Below are positions 1 through 10,100 of a DNA stretch of 64,000 nucleotides, one piece after another. Position numbers and translations under genes: made by a program. Source of the DNA: Chaenocephalus aceratus (lineage: Eukaryota > Chordata > Actinopteri > Perciformes > Channichthyidae); the NCBI GenBank assembly GCA_023974075.1, contig CM043790.1, positions 1,523,326-1,587,325 on the forward strand, written 5' to 3'. Every line of letters starts with the position of its first letter. The stretch's first letter is position 1. The notes below the pieces were generated by a model. It had not been told where the DNA came from. It saw nothing but the letters and a program-made list of their open reading frames with translations, and made no database searches.

Positions 1-313
1 TGATCATCTAAGTTTTTCATGAAGTTACCGTTTTGATGTCAGCAATACATTTTTAGATAGCGCATAAGACAATTGCCACAAGGCTTGACCTCAGTCAGCC
101 TCTCTGTTTGTTTCCTGTAGTCACTGACACCTTCATGTAGTCCGTCCTCTTCCCAGATCTCTATGGTGAAGACCAAGTGGTGTGATTCAGAGTCTGTCTT
201 TCAAGCTGCACCAAGTATTTGGACTCCTCTCCATATCCGTATACTTCAAATAAATCTGTACTGTCATCCTGAACTCTGATATTGTAACTATTCTTTTGGT
301 CTGTTCTGTCCAC
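1..313. other. left flank, no gene seen
   Basis: Unique-looking sequence with no supported exon. The open frames here are short and lack recognisable domains. The last 8 bases (306-313) are the left target duplication of the hAT element that follows. Confidence 0.5.
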
Positions 314-836
314 CAGTGGCTCCCAACCTTGAGCTGGTCGCCATTCTGTAAGAACCCCCTCCCTCACCTGTGATTACTCGCCTACAAACACTCCCTGTGT
401 GTGTGGTGCTCCGGTGAGGCTGCATGTGCGCTGGCTTCATAGAATGACTTGCCGGGCTTTACCGCATACAAAGGGCTGAAGTCTGGCTGCGACAGATCAA
501 CAGATGTACAACTAAGATGAGAAATGTATTTCTCACCGAACTGCTGGTGTTTGGTATTTTGTCTTTGGTTTTGCAGCGATGGGACCGGTGGCTTTGTCCC
601 TGCTTCACCATGCATCCATTCTGACCAACACTTTGCAGCTAACGTTAGCTCGTTGCTATTCGCGCCGCCGTAGCTACAGAGGTCAATCAATCAACACCAT
701 CTCGAGAGGAACAGTTACTTGGCTAATGAAAATTGATTCACAATTTAATAAATTGCAATCCCTAATCTCTCTACAGACCCCCTGCAATCCCCTCAGGTAC
801 CCCTAGGTGCCCCGTAACCCCGGTTGGGAACCACTG
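314..836. mobile_element. non-autonomous hAT element (MITE)
   Basis: The element starts CAGTGGCTCCCAACC and ends with the inverse GGTTGGGAACCACTG. The flanking octamers are CTGTCCAC (306-313) and CTGTACAC (837-844), a 7/8 match, which is the 8-bp target duplication expected of hAT transposons. At 523 bp with no transposase frame it must have been mobilised in trans. The CAGTGGTTCCCAACC type of end is common to Charlie-like hATs; subfamily assignment is inference. Confidence 0.8.
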
Positions 837-1385
837 CTGTACACGAGGGATCCATTGCATGCCTGGACGTCACATCAGTGAACTCTTTCAACAGAACATA
901 TAGTCAGAGTTCATGCTGTTGATCTTCTCATACTGTAGGTGTAGAATGTATGAACCCTGTGACAGCTGGCCAGGGCAGAGAGGAGGAGGATAACATCTGG
1001 TTTAGGAATCAGGAAATGGCGTTTTTTTCAGATGAGGCATGCATCATGTCTATTGTGCAGTTTCAGTATCAACATACGTGCCAGTGCTCTTGTCTGTTGT
1101 TTTTCATAGTATTTACATACCATCGCCACTGTCAGCGAGTCCACCGCACCCTGCCGCTGCTGTATGGCTCCTCTCACTCATACAGTATGGTACACACTAA
1201 CAGAATTCAAGATATGAATCCTTTATGGTGATGGACAAAAATGTAGACTATAACTATTATCTCACTCCACCTGCCTGATTCCAACCTCTGGGTCCAACAT
1301 TCATACAGTTTAAAGTTTGAGACACAAGGAGTCTTTTATATAATGTATTACATTCCAGCACTCGATGGCCTATGAATCTTGCCTT
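837..1385. other. intergenic, nothing recognised
   Basis: No gene, repeat or regulatory structure is recognised. An open frame at 950-1231 has no domain-like sequence and is probably chance. Confidence 0.4.
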
Positions 1386-1797
1386 ATCACAAGGTTATCA
1401 GGAGTGGGAGAAGTACTGAGATCTCGTACTTAAGTAAAGGTAGAAGTATTGGAGAGTAGGAATACTCTGTTACAAGTAAAAGTCCTTCAACATTGATATG
1501 TTTTATAATGAGTGATCATGAAAGTGTTCTCAAAGCTGGTGAAGGTGCAGCTAGTCTGAAGTACTTTGTAGACTGCAGGGTAGCTGGTGGATTTACTCCA
1601 GGTGGAACTAAAGTCTGATTCAACACTTGGTTATATTTCACATCATTCATCCACATCTGTAAAGTAGTTACTTTACCTTTAGTTAAAGGTATTAAATAAA
1701 TGTAGAGTAAAAGTAGACAATGTACCTCTGAACTGTAGTGGAATAGAAGTACAAAGTAGCAAACATGGAACAAATGTACTTAGTTACTTGAGTTATT
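1386..1797 (+). repeat. dispersed repeat 'AAGTACT' family, copy 1
   Basis: A repeat rich in AAGTACT / GTACTTAAGTAAA motifs that opens GGGAGAAGTACTGAG and closes with TACTTAGTTACTTGAG. A second same-strand copy lies at about 36770-37550 and shares a long block (about 1508-1612 against 36830-36935) almost base for base. Reverse-strand relatives lie at 14010-14462 and about 24165-24420. No coding capacity is seen. It is probably a non-autonomous DNA element; the class is uncertain. Confidence 0.7.
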
Positions 1798-2126
1798 ATT
1801 TTCTTTCCTTCTTTTGAATGAAATAAATAACTCTAACTTCTGATTTCCACGTGCCAGGCTTCTGCTCTGCTGCTTTGTGTTTGCCAGTCAGTGTTTCTCT
1901 CTATCCCCACAGGGCTTTATGGGACCAGTTTAGCCGGTTATGTGGGATTTCAGCAGAACAGGAAAATCAAGGGCCAACTTGCCCGGGCCTCAGTGTTTGC
2001 GTTACTTAAGGGGACGACAGCTCCAACCGGTTTTTTGGGGTGGAGAGAGGGGAGGGTGTGGGGCGTTCTCCCTCGCCTTGTTCTCCTCTCTTCTCCTCAC
2101 TATCGCTCTGTCTCTGTATCACTCAG

Positions 2127-2180
2127 ATCATCTCCAGCACCGGGCGAGTGAAGGGCAGGAGACGGCCTCCGATATCAGAG
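2127..2180 (+). other. candidate non-coding upstream exon
   Basis: A pyrimidine-rich tract (about 2075-2125) ends in CTCAG, then 54 bases end at CAGAG followed by the consensus donor GTGAGT (2181). The exon has no ATG and lies 3.3 kb upstream of the RBBP8NL start codon on the same strand, so it could be a 5' UTR exon of that gene spliced to the acceptor at 5430. A second possible acceptor (CCCCACAG) ends at 1911. This is splice-signal evidence only. Confidence 0.35.
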
Positions 2181-2403
2181 GTGAGTTTCCATCTGAATGA
2201 GCTGAAGCTGTTGCCTGAGGGCCGGAATAGATTACCTGACAGGGAGGGGAGGGGGGGGGGGGGGGCAGGTATGTGCAGCAGGCTGGAGGACTGGCAAGGA
2301 CAGAGCTGGCATACAACCACAGCTCGTAGTTGATTTTATTTATAGTTGCTTGTAAGTCCTTTAATTAAGTGAATACAATGTGCAAAATAAATCTGCTCTG
2401 GGG

Positions 2404-2405
<2 letters not shown>

Positions 2406-2478
<73 letters not shown>
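2406..2478. repeat. (TG)n microsatellite
   Basis: About 36 uninterrupted TG units. Such tracts mark the edge of the fish repeat that follows, which has a second TG tract at its other end (3413-3551). Confidence 0.97.
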
Positions 2479-2479
<1 letters not shown>

Positions 2480-2809
2480 CCTAGCATTACTATACTTGTG
2501 GGGACCTAAATCTGTTTATGTGGGGACTCGCCTCCCTTATGGGGACAAAATGAAGGTCCCCATAAGGGGAATCATTAGGCGCATTCACACAAAGGTTCAT
2601 GAGAACTTAGTTCATGAGCACTCTTTAGTTCTCATGAACTAAGTACAGATCGCGTTCACACCGGAATAAGTCCCTGGGGGGGGATTAGGCAAATGAAGCC
2701 GCTGACGTCACTTCTTCTTCTTCTGCTTTGGGTTTACTGGCAGGCCGCAACCCACTTCACGGCGTATACTGCCGCCCAAAGTCCCCGGCCGGAAGTCCCC
2801 GGAGTTGGG

Positions 2810-2862
2810 GAAGGCTTCAGTAGAAGCTGCTGGGACTCCCAGCAGCTTCTACTGAAGCCTTC
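2810..2862. repeat. 53-bp perfect palindrome (26-bp arms, 1-base centre)
   Basis: Arms 2810-2835 and 2837-2862 are exact reverse complements around C2836; the core is AGAAGCTGCTGGGA / TCCCAGCAGCTTCT. It lies inside the AGGCGCATTCACAC MITE and would form a very stable hairpin. Confidence 0.95.
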
Positions 2863-3095
2863 TGAGTAAATCGCCAGAACGCCGACACCTCCTCATCTCC
2901 ACCGCTCCCATGTTTTATTTTGTGTTGCCATAAGTTAGTCTCTCTGCGTTTCTGCGCTGGGCTAATGCTAATGCTAATAATGCTAATGCGAGGATAATAA
3001 AATGGTGGCTTCACAAAACTTTTTGGGAGTTTAACGGGGCGTGGTTTGCAATCCGCCCAGCCAATCAGAAATATAGCTCTTTTCTCACAAGAGAG

Positions 3096-3137
3096 CCCCT
3101 CGAAAGTCCCTGCTTTCTAGCAGGGACTTTCGAGGGG
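3096..3137. repeat. 19-bp-arm hairpin with TTCT loop
   Basis: Arms 3096-3114 and 3119-3137 are perfect reverse complements (CCCCTCGAAAGTCCCTGCT) around a 4-base loop. It is the second internal hairpin of the same MITE. Confidence 0.95.
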
Positions 3138-3298
3138 GTAAAAAGGTTCTCATTAACTAATTTTAGTACCGGCTCTTTTTGGTGTGAACGCGACAAAAGA
3201 GTTCTCTTGAACTAAGTTCTCATGAACCTTTGTGAGAAAAGTACTGCGGTGTGAATGCGCCTATTAATTTTAGGGTGAAGACTTGGTTAGGCTAAGAT

Positions 3299-3346
3299 TA
3301 AGGGTAAGGTTAAGGGTTAGGGTTAGGTTAAGGGTTAGGGTTAGGC
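3299..3346. repeat. interstitial telomere-like TTAGGG tract
   Basis: Imperfect GGTTAGGGTTAGG repeats mixed with GGTTAAGG. They are part of the dispersed repeat body and so are unlikely to mark a chromosome fusion. Confidence 0.8.
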
Positions 3347-3411
3347 ATGTGTTGGTTATGGTTAAGGTTAGGATAAGTCAATGTAATGTCCCCTGAAGTG
3401 ATGTATACATG

Positions 3412-3412
<1 letters not shown>

Positions 3413-3459
<47 letters not shown>

Positions 3460-3485
3460 GTGCGTGTGTGCGTGTGTGTGTGTGC

Positions 3486-3526
<41 letters not shown>

Positions 3527-3551
3527 TGTGCGTGCATGTGTGTGTGTGTGG
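3413..3551. repeat. compound (TG)n/(GCGTG)n microsatellite
   Basis: A long TG tract with interspersed GCGTG variants, closing the TG-bracketed dispersed repeat. Confidence 0.95.
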
Positions 3552-4479
3552 TTGGGGGGGAGTTCTGTCATTTATCATGTATTGTTATTTGCTTTAAAGC
3601 CATACTCTTGCAAAACTAATACTCAGACAGTTGGACAATGGGAGGTTTGGAAGCAAAGCAGCTCCAACAGAAGCTTCCAAAGAGGTTTTTTTACTTGATT
3701 CAAACAGAATCAGTCGATAAAGGGTGACTGCAGTGAATATATTTCAGCAGCTGAACATCTTCTCAAGTTTGGTTTCTGTCAGACAGCAGAGCAGCAGCAG
3801 ATGGGAGGTGTTCTGATTCTGATCCTGCTGAAGCTCCAGTGGTGAGATATGCAGCCAGGTGGACAACTACACACATGCATGTATTTCTACACAGTAGGTG
3901 TAGAGCATCCAAGCTGCATACTGTACTTCCACCTTATGTCATAATGCTAATAGTGGGAGGAGTGTCATAGAGTAGCGTCAGACATAACAGATTTAACGAT
4001 TCTGGGAATTCAATGCTAGTTCACGAGGAGGTAAGACATATTGGCAACCTGTGCGTGAGAATACTGATCTGGAGACAGCAGAGCGGGCACATGGAGGCAG
4101 ACAGGTATTTTCTTGCTCTACTGACACCCTTTTCCTGACATATCCCGACACGTTGAGAGCGTCTGATCCGCGCTGATCAAAACGCTCAATAGTGTTCAAT
4201 GAATGTGCTTGTAGTGATCATGTGAAATAATGAGCAAGCTGAAAGTGACACTTTAAGTCACCTGCTTGCATTGAGACTTAAAATCAACAAAAGATCTTAT
4301 TTGTAATCAGTGACACAAATGGACACCATGTGCTGCATTCTGCATTCATATACACAATGTATAAGAGCTGGGGTTTTGTATACTTGAAACACAACCCTTT
4401 GCAGAACCAGTCTATCGGGTTCCTATCATCCTTGATATAACAACAACATTTGCCGCCACATTCGTGTAGCAGCTTTTAT

Positions 4480-4480
<1 letters not shown>
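3552..4480. other. intergenic, nothing recognised
   Basis: No convincing exon, repeat or RNA gene. Open frames shorter than 70 codons show no domain features. Confidence 0.4.

Positions 4481-4540
<60 letters not shown>
4481..4540. repeat. (CAG)20 trinucleotide repeat
   Basis: Twenty uninterrupted CAG triplets, 0.9 kb upstream of the RBBP8NL start exon. They read as poly-Ala or poly-Leu in short open frames, but no exon context supports translation. Confidence 0.97.
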
Positions 4541-4541
<1 letters not shown>

Positions 4542-4940
4542 GTGTGACGTACACCCTGAACACAACACAGTCCCCAGGCTACAACGGCAAACAACCTTGA
4601 ATGTCTCACTATCTTCACACATTAGTAGATGTATCTTATTTTAGTGCAGGGGAGAAAGAAAATGAATGAAAAAGTGAATGGTCATACAATTGTGTACTGT
4701 CAAGTCTAATACACCCTAAAGGATATTTCATTGACTATCTGTAGGGTTTTATGCACATTATCAATCTGCGTATAACATATTTGAAAAGCCAAACATTCAT
4801 AAATTGCAATAAATATCACAAGGCTTTGCTAAGGTGGTATTAGTTGGTGTATATAAAAGTAAATAAAACAAAGTGCAATGCAAACAGATTGAGCAAATAA
4901 ATGATGACACAGATCTGATGCCACCTTCTTTACATTCATA

Positions 4941-5149
4941 CACTGAAAGAACTGAATGTTGAATTTAATTAAATGTATTACGTAAACTAATAACACATAA
5001 CTGTATTAGGTAGGTTGAAAGCAATACGATTACATTTAAATAACATATTAGGTTCAACTTAATATTATTGCTTTCAACTAACCTAATACAGTGATGTGAG
5101 ATCTGTTGACATAATACAATTATTTAAAGTCAACGTTTCAGTTTTTCAC
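4941..5149. mobile_element. TA-flanked palindromic MITE, copy 1
   Basis: Begins CACTGAAAGAACTGAATGTTG after TA and ends with the degraded inverse near CAACGTTTCAGTTTTTCACT. Internally CTGTATTAGGTAGGTTGAAAG has an inverted partner, CTTTCAACTAACCTAATACAG. It matches the better preserved copy at 14961-15163. TA flanks suggest Tc1/mariner-type mobilisation. Confidence 0.75.
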
Positions 5150-5452
5150 TACATTTAACAATCAAAAAGGTCATATTTCTATCAATTATTCCAAGTTTAT
5201 TTCCTAGTTGAAGGCCTACTGGAGCTCTTTTAATTCTGCACTTGTTGTCCCTTCTACAATATCTAGGAGAACTCAGGACTACTGTGTGATTATGCAGTAC
5301 TATACGCAGATTGTAATGTTACTTAAGTCTGTTTATAATGCATTATCATCGCTTTGAGCTTCATTCAATCAATCCAAAACGTTTGATTTTTGGATACAAA
5401 ATATTTTCTGTCTCTCTTCTGTTCAATCAGACTGAAATCAGAGGAGGTAACA

Positions 5453-7196
5453 ATGGAGTGCTTCAACAGCCTGCTCCTGAAACTGAGGGAGGTCCACGAG
5501 CGGGAAGTTGAAGGTGAGTGTTCAACGGGAAACCAGAAGCCATCAAAAGTTGTAAAGCAGCTGTAATGTGCAGAGTATCCTGTGGCAAGGGTTAAAACCA
5601 TGTGTGTTTGACTTGCAGGGTGGCAGATGAAAATCCAAGAGCTGTCCAACAAGAAAGGCTGGTGGGTGGATCTCTCACCCCCTGAGGTTTTACAATGGTC
5701 GTGTTTAGACAACGCTTTCAAGATATTCAAGTTAAGCCGTAGAGCCAGCAGTGTGTGGACCGGGCTGCTCCTGCACCTGGCCCCGTGTGTGCCCGTGTCA
5801 CGGAGAGCTTGTGAGGAAGCTCATGTTGCAACAAGTTATTCAGTCTGAGTCACAACACTTTCGTTTCTTTTTAAAACCAGTGGAAAATCATCCTGGTAGA
5901 GAGGTTGTCTTCTTTTAGATCATTGCTACAATAGAAAGTTGCAGTGATGATGCCTAGCAAGGGCTCCCTCCACAAAAAGCAATGGGATTTCTCCATTGCT
6001 TTTTGGAATATAACAACATATTTGGCAGACGTGGTAGAAGTACTTAGAGATGAGGTAGCTTAAGTGGTCAAATGCCAACTCATACCAAGGTTTAACGACT
6101 TGTTCTTGCACCACTCTATTCAAGAATGTCTTTACATCTTATAGTGAATCATCTCATCTCTATCAAACACTGGTCCACTTAATGTGGCTCAATAGCTGAT
6201 TAATTATAATGTCAGCTGGTATAACTCGTCAGACGTACTGTGCTGTACAGGTTGTGCCTTACCTGTAACTTAAAGTCAGATCAAGTCCTTTTACTGCATT
6301 GATGTCAATCCATTCCAGGTGACAGTATGCTTCAGCTTAGCAGAAGTAGAGCTTACATGCTGATGTGTAATTATAATTAAAATCCAATAATACATTAATA
6401 CAGCACTGACCATTAGTGCAGAATTGTTCAGTTTCTTGTATTTTAAATGCTCATAGGTGAATCAGTGATGTTGTATATGTCTGTGTTTTGATACAATTCA
6501 TTTGACTCGAGTTTACGTTGCTCTCAATGAACGTACAGTCCCATTAGAAATAGAGATAGAAGCACAGCTAAAACAAGAACAAAACTACACAAGTCTTATC
6601 TTATCTTATATTATCTTAAGGATAAAATACCAGTAGGTAAAAATAAACCTAGAACTGTTTTTTATTTTTTTTTACTATGTACATACAGTAGGTAGATAGA
6701 GGCATGAATGAAAAAAATATAAAAGCAACATTGAACAACAAATACTATGTTTATATGTAAGTCACCCTGTTTCTGTAACCTGTAGATAACAACACATTAG
6801 TGCTGAGAGTGCTGCAATGAGTATTAAATAATCAATGTAATGGATAACTTTACATGAACATAAGTAGAGGGTGTATTTACATGTTAAGAACAGCATGTGA
6901 TATTTTAAAGACACAGGGATTGTTTTCTGATTCTACTAACTGATTTGGCTGTTATCACAATAATGCTTTCTCACTGAACATATAAATCAGACACGCTGTG
7001 TCATCTCATAACATTCAGACAGCAGCCTTATTCTTGTTGTATGCGTATCTGACAGTGAGTGTGTGGATGTGTGTTTCTATGTGTGTTTGCATGTAAACAG
7101 TGATACAAAGCGAATGGAAGATCTGTTCACCAAAAACCAGCAGATGAAAGAACAGCAGAGACTCCTCACAGAGAACATCAAGACCCTGGAGAACAG
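5453..7196 (+). CDS. rbbp8nl: RBBP8NL exons 1-3: start codon and coiled coil
   Basis: Exon 1 (61 nt) has ATG at 5453, 23 bases into an exon that follows the acceptor TTCAATCAG; its donor is GTGAGT. Exon 2 (43 nt) reads [13 protein letters not shown] with donor GTGGGT. Exon 3 (96 nt) reads [20 protein letters not shown] with donor GTACGG. Phases run 1, 2, 2 and join cleanly. Heptad-like Leu/Ile spacing and alternating charge indicate a coiled coil, the oligomerisation segment in the CtIP family. Confidence 0.85.
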
Positions 7197-10100
7197 GTAC
7201 GGATGCCACTGTGGTTCTAGAAATTATAATTGATAGTTCTCTTCCATTTAGGACATTTTGTTCATGTGTCTTTGTGATGCCTACACACGCTTGGTACTTT
7301 TTTGTTGCTTGTCTTGGCCAGCACACTCCGAAAAATAGGTTTTTAATCTCAATGTATTACTGGTTAAATAATGGTTGAATCAAAAATGTATTACAAACCA
7401 TCCATCCATCCATCCATCCATCCATCTTCTCCCGCTTATCCGTGGTCGGGTCGCGGGGGTAGCAGTTCCAGCAGAGAGCCCCAAACTTCCTTTTCCCTGG
7501 CGACATCAACCAGCTGTGACTGGGGGATCCCAAGGCGCTCCCAGGCCAGCGAAGAGATATAATCCCTCCACCTGGTCCTAGGTCTACTCCTTGGTCTCTT
7601 CCCAGCTGGACGTGCCTGGAATACCTACCTAGGGAGGCGCCCAGGTGGCATCCTAACTAGGTGCCCGAACCACCTCAACTGGCTCCTTTCGACGCGAAGG
7701 AGGAGCGGCTCAACTCCGAGTCCCTCCCTGATGACCGAACTTCTCACCTTATCTCTAAGGGAGACACCAGCCACCCGGCGGAGGAAACCCATCTCGGCCG
7801 CTTGTATCCGCGATCTCGTTCTTTCGGTCATGACCCATCCTTCATGACCGTAGGTGAGGGTAGGAACGAAAATGGCCCGGTAGACAGAGAGCTTTGCCTT
7901 CTGGCTCAGCTCCCTTTTCGTCACAACGGTGCGGTAAAGCGACTGCAGTACCGCTCCCGCTGCTCCGATTCTCCGGCCCATCTCACGCTCCATTGTTCCC
8001 AAAATTCTCCCACACCACGCCGCTCCTCCGCTCCCTCCACTGGCTTCCGGTAACTGCTAGAATTCACTTCAAGACACTGGTACTTGCGTACCATGCTGCG
8101 AATGGATCTGGCCCTTCCTACATCCAGGACATGGTTAAACCGTACACCCCAGCACGTGCACTTCGCTCTGCATCAGCCAAACGACTCGCTGCACCCTCGC
8201 TGCGAGGGGGACCCAAGTTCCCATCACAAAAACACGTGGATTTGCTATCCTGGCTCCAAAATGGTGGAATGAGCTCCCATTGAAATCAGGACCGCAGAAA
8301 GCTTACACACCTTCCGGCGCAGACTGAAAACTCATCTCTTTCGACTCCACTTCGAGCGATAGAATGACTAACAAAGAACTGCTAACAGAGCACTTATATA
8401 CTAATAAAGGACTGGCTTATCTAAAGCCAGTTGAGTAGCACTTGAAACGATTGGCTCTATGAAACCTGATGTACTTATATGATTCTGTTTTCTTCAAGGT
8501 TGTGTCTTCCTGGTCGAATGTACTTATTGTAAGTCGCTTTGGATAAAAGCGTCAGCTAAATGCAATGTAATGTAATGTAATGTAATTGTTCAAGGTTTAT
8601 GGCTGAAAAGCATTCTAGTTTACTATCTAGTGTAATATTAGAACTTACGTTTCCGGGAGCTGTTGATAACACTATACTGGTCAAAGGCAAGAGGTCATTA
8701 ATTTTGTTTCTAAGAGTAACAATTTTATCGTTAAAAAAGCACATAAAATCATTACTACTGAGTGCTGTGGGAATAGAAGGCTCAATCGAGCTGTGGCTCT
8801 CTGTCAGCCTGGCTACAGTGCTGAAAAGAAATCTTGCATTATTCTTATTCTCATCTATTAATGAAGAGTAGTAGGCTGCTCTCGCTTTACGCAGTGCTTT
8901 CTTATATTCATTGAGAGTAATATGCCAAATTAAACGAGATTCTTCAAGTTTAGTGGAACGCCATATCCTTTCAAGTTGTCTAGACTTTTGCTTTATTTTG
9001 CGGGTTTCGGCATTATGCCATGGAGCTAATCTATGTTGTTTTATTTTCTTCTTCTTCAAAGTCTAATTGTATTCGCAGCTCATCTGTAGCACTATCAACA
9101 ACATGATCAATTTGGGGTGTTGTACATTTTGTATAAGTTTCCTCCCCTACATGCAGACATGCTATCGAGTTAAGTATTGGTGGAATCTCTTCCTTAAATT
9201 TGGCTATAGCACTAACAGATAGGTTTCTGCTGCAAGAGCTTTTGACTAATGCTTTGTAGTCTCGTAATAGTACTTCAAAAGTTACTAAGAAATGGTCGGA
9301 TAAAGCAGGATTATGCGGTTCGACTAATAGTTGCTCAATTTCAATACCATAAGTCAGAACAAGGTCGAGAGTGTGATTATAGCAGTGGGTTGGTTTATTT
9401 ACACTCTGACAGAAACCAACAGAATCTAATATAGAGTTAAATGCAACAGTAAGGCTATTTTTATCATCGTCAACATGAATATTAAAGTCACCTACGATAA
9501 TTACTTTGTCTGTTTTAAGAACCAAAGTTGATAAAAACTCAGAGAATTCAGATAAGAATTCTGAATAAGGACCTGGTGCACGGTACACTGTAACAAATAA
9601 GATTGGCTGCAAAGTTTTCCAGGTCGGATGCATAAGACTAAAAATGAGGCTTTCAAATGAGGTATAATTTAATTTTGGTTTAGTATTGATAAGTAAACTT
9701 GAGTCAAAGATTGCTGCAACTCCACCTCCTCGGCCCGTGCCTCGAGCAATATGAGTGTTGACATGGCTGGGTGGAGTGGCCTCATTTATGCTGACATATT
9801 CTTCATGTCTCAACCAAGTTTCAGTGAGACAGCATATATCAATATTATAATCTGATATTAAATCATTTACCAATATTAATTTAGATGCTAGAGATCTTAT
9901 GTTTAAGAGACCACATTTAATCTTCCTGTTTTGTTGCACTGTAGTAGTTGTTACATTTACTTTTATTAGGTTATTATGTATGACACCTCTATTAGGTTTT
10001 ACCTTAAATTGTCCTTGGGCAGACACACACACCGCTAATATTGGGTATTTTATTGGGTTCGGGATTCCTATGGGTGACTGCCTAGGAGAGAGCGCAGAGA

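Larger units (their letters stand above)
2577..3262. mobile_element. palindromic MITE with AGGCGCATTCACAC ends
   Basis: A 686-bp element whose 14-bp ends AGGCGCATTCACAC are exact inverse repeats. The similarity resumes inside: AAAGGTTCATGAGAACTTAG on the left matches the inverse of the right end after an offset of some 18 bases. It is flanked by ATT direct repeats (2574-2576, 3263-3265) and sits in an older repeat, so the insertion site is clear. A 3-bp duplication suits PIF/Harbinger-type transposition, although the usual site is TWA. It contains two strong hairpins and no transposase. Confidence 0.8.
2479..3412 (+). repeat. dispersed fish repeat, split by a MITE
   Basis: The left part (2479-2576) carries TTGTGGGGACCTAAATC and CTTATGGGGACAAAATG. 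The right part (3263-3412) carries ATTTTAGGGTGAAGACTTGG, telomere-like GGTTAGGGTT repeats and AATGTCCCCTGAAGTGATG. From general knowledge of fish repeats these belong to one continuous unit bracketed by TG tracts. Joining them needs only removal of 2577-3262 and one copy of the 3-bp duplication ATT. Confidence 0.7.

Noticed and set aside
3299..3346. Telomere fusion scar
   Set aside because: The TTAGGG-like units are an integral part of a dispersed TG-bracketed repeat.
3328..3698. Open frames of Cys-Val or His-Thr repeats
   Set aside because: Translations of the TG/CA microsatellite, as are those at 2406, 35640, 38060-38600 and 40344-41006.
4412..4644. Poly-Ala/poly-Leu open frames
   Set aside because: They read the (CAG)20 repeat; no start or splice context.
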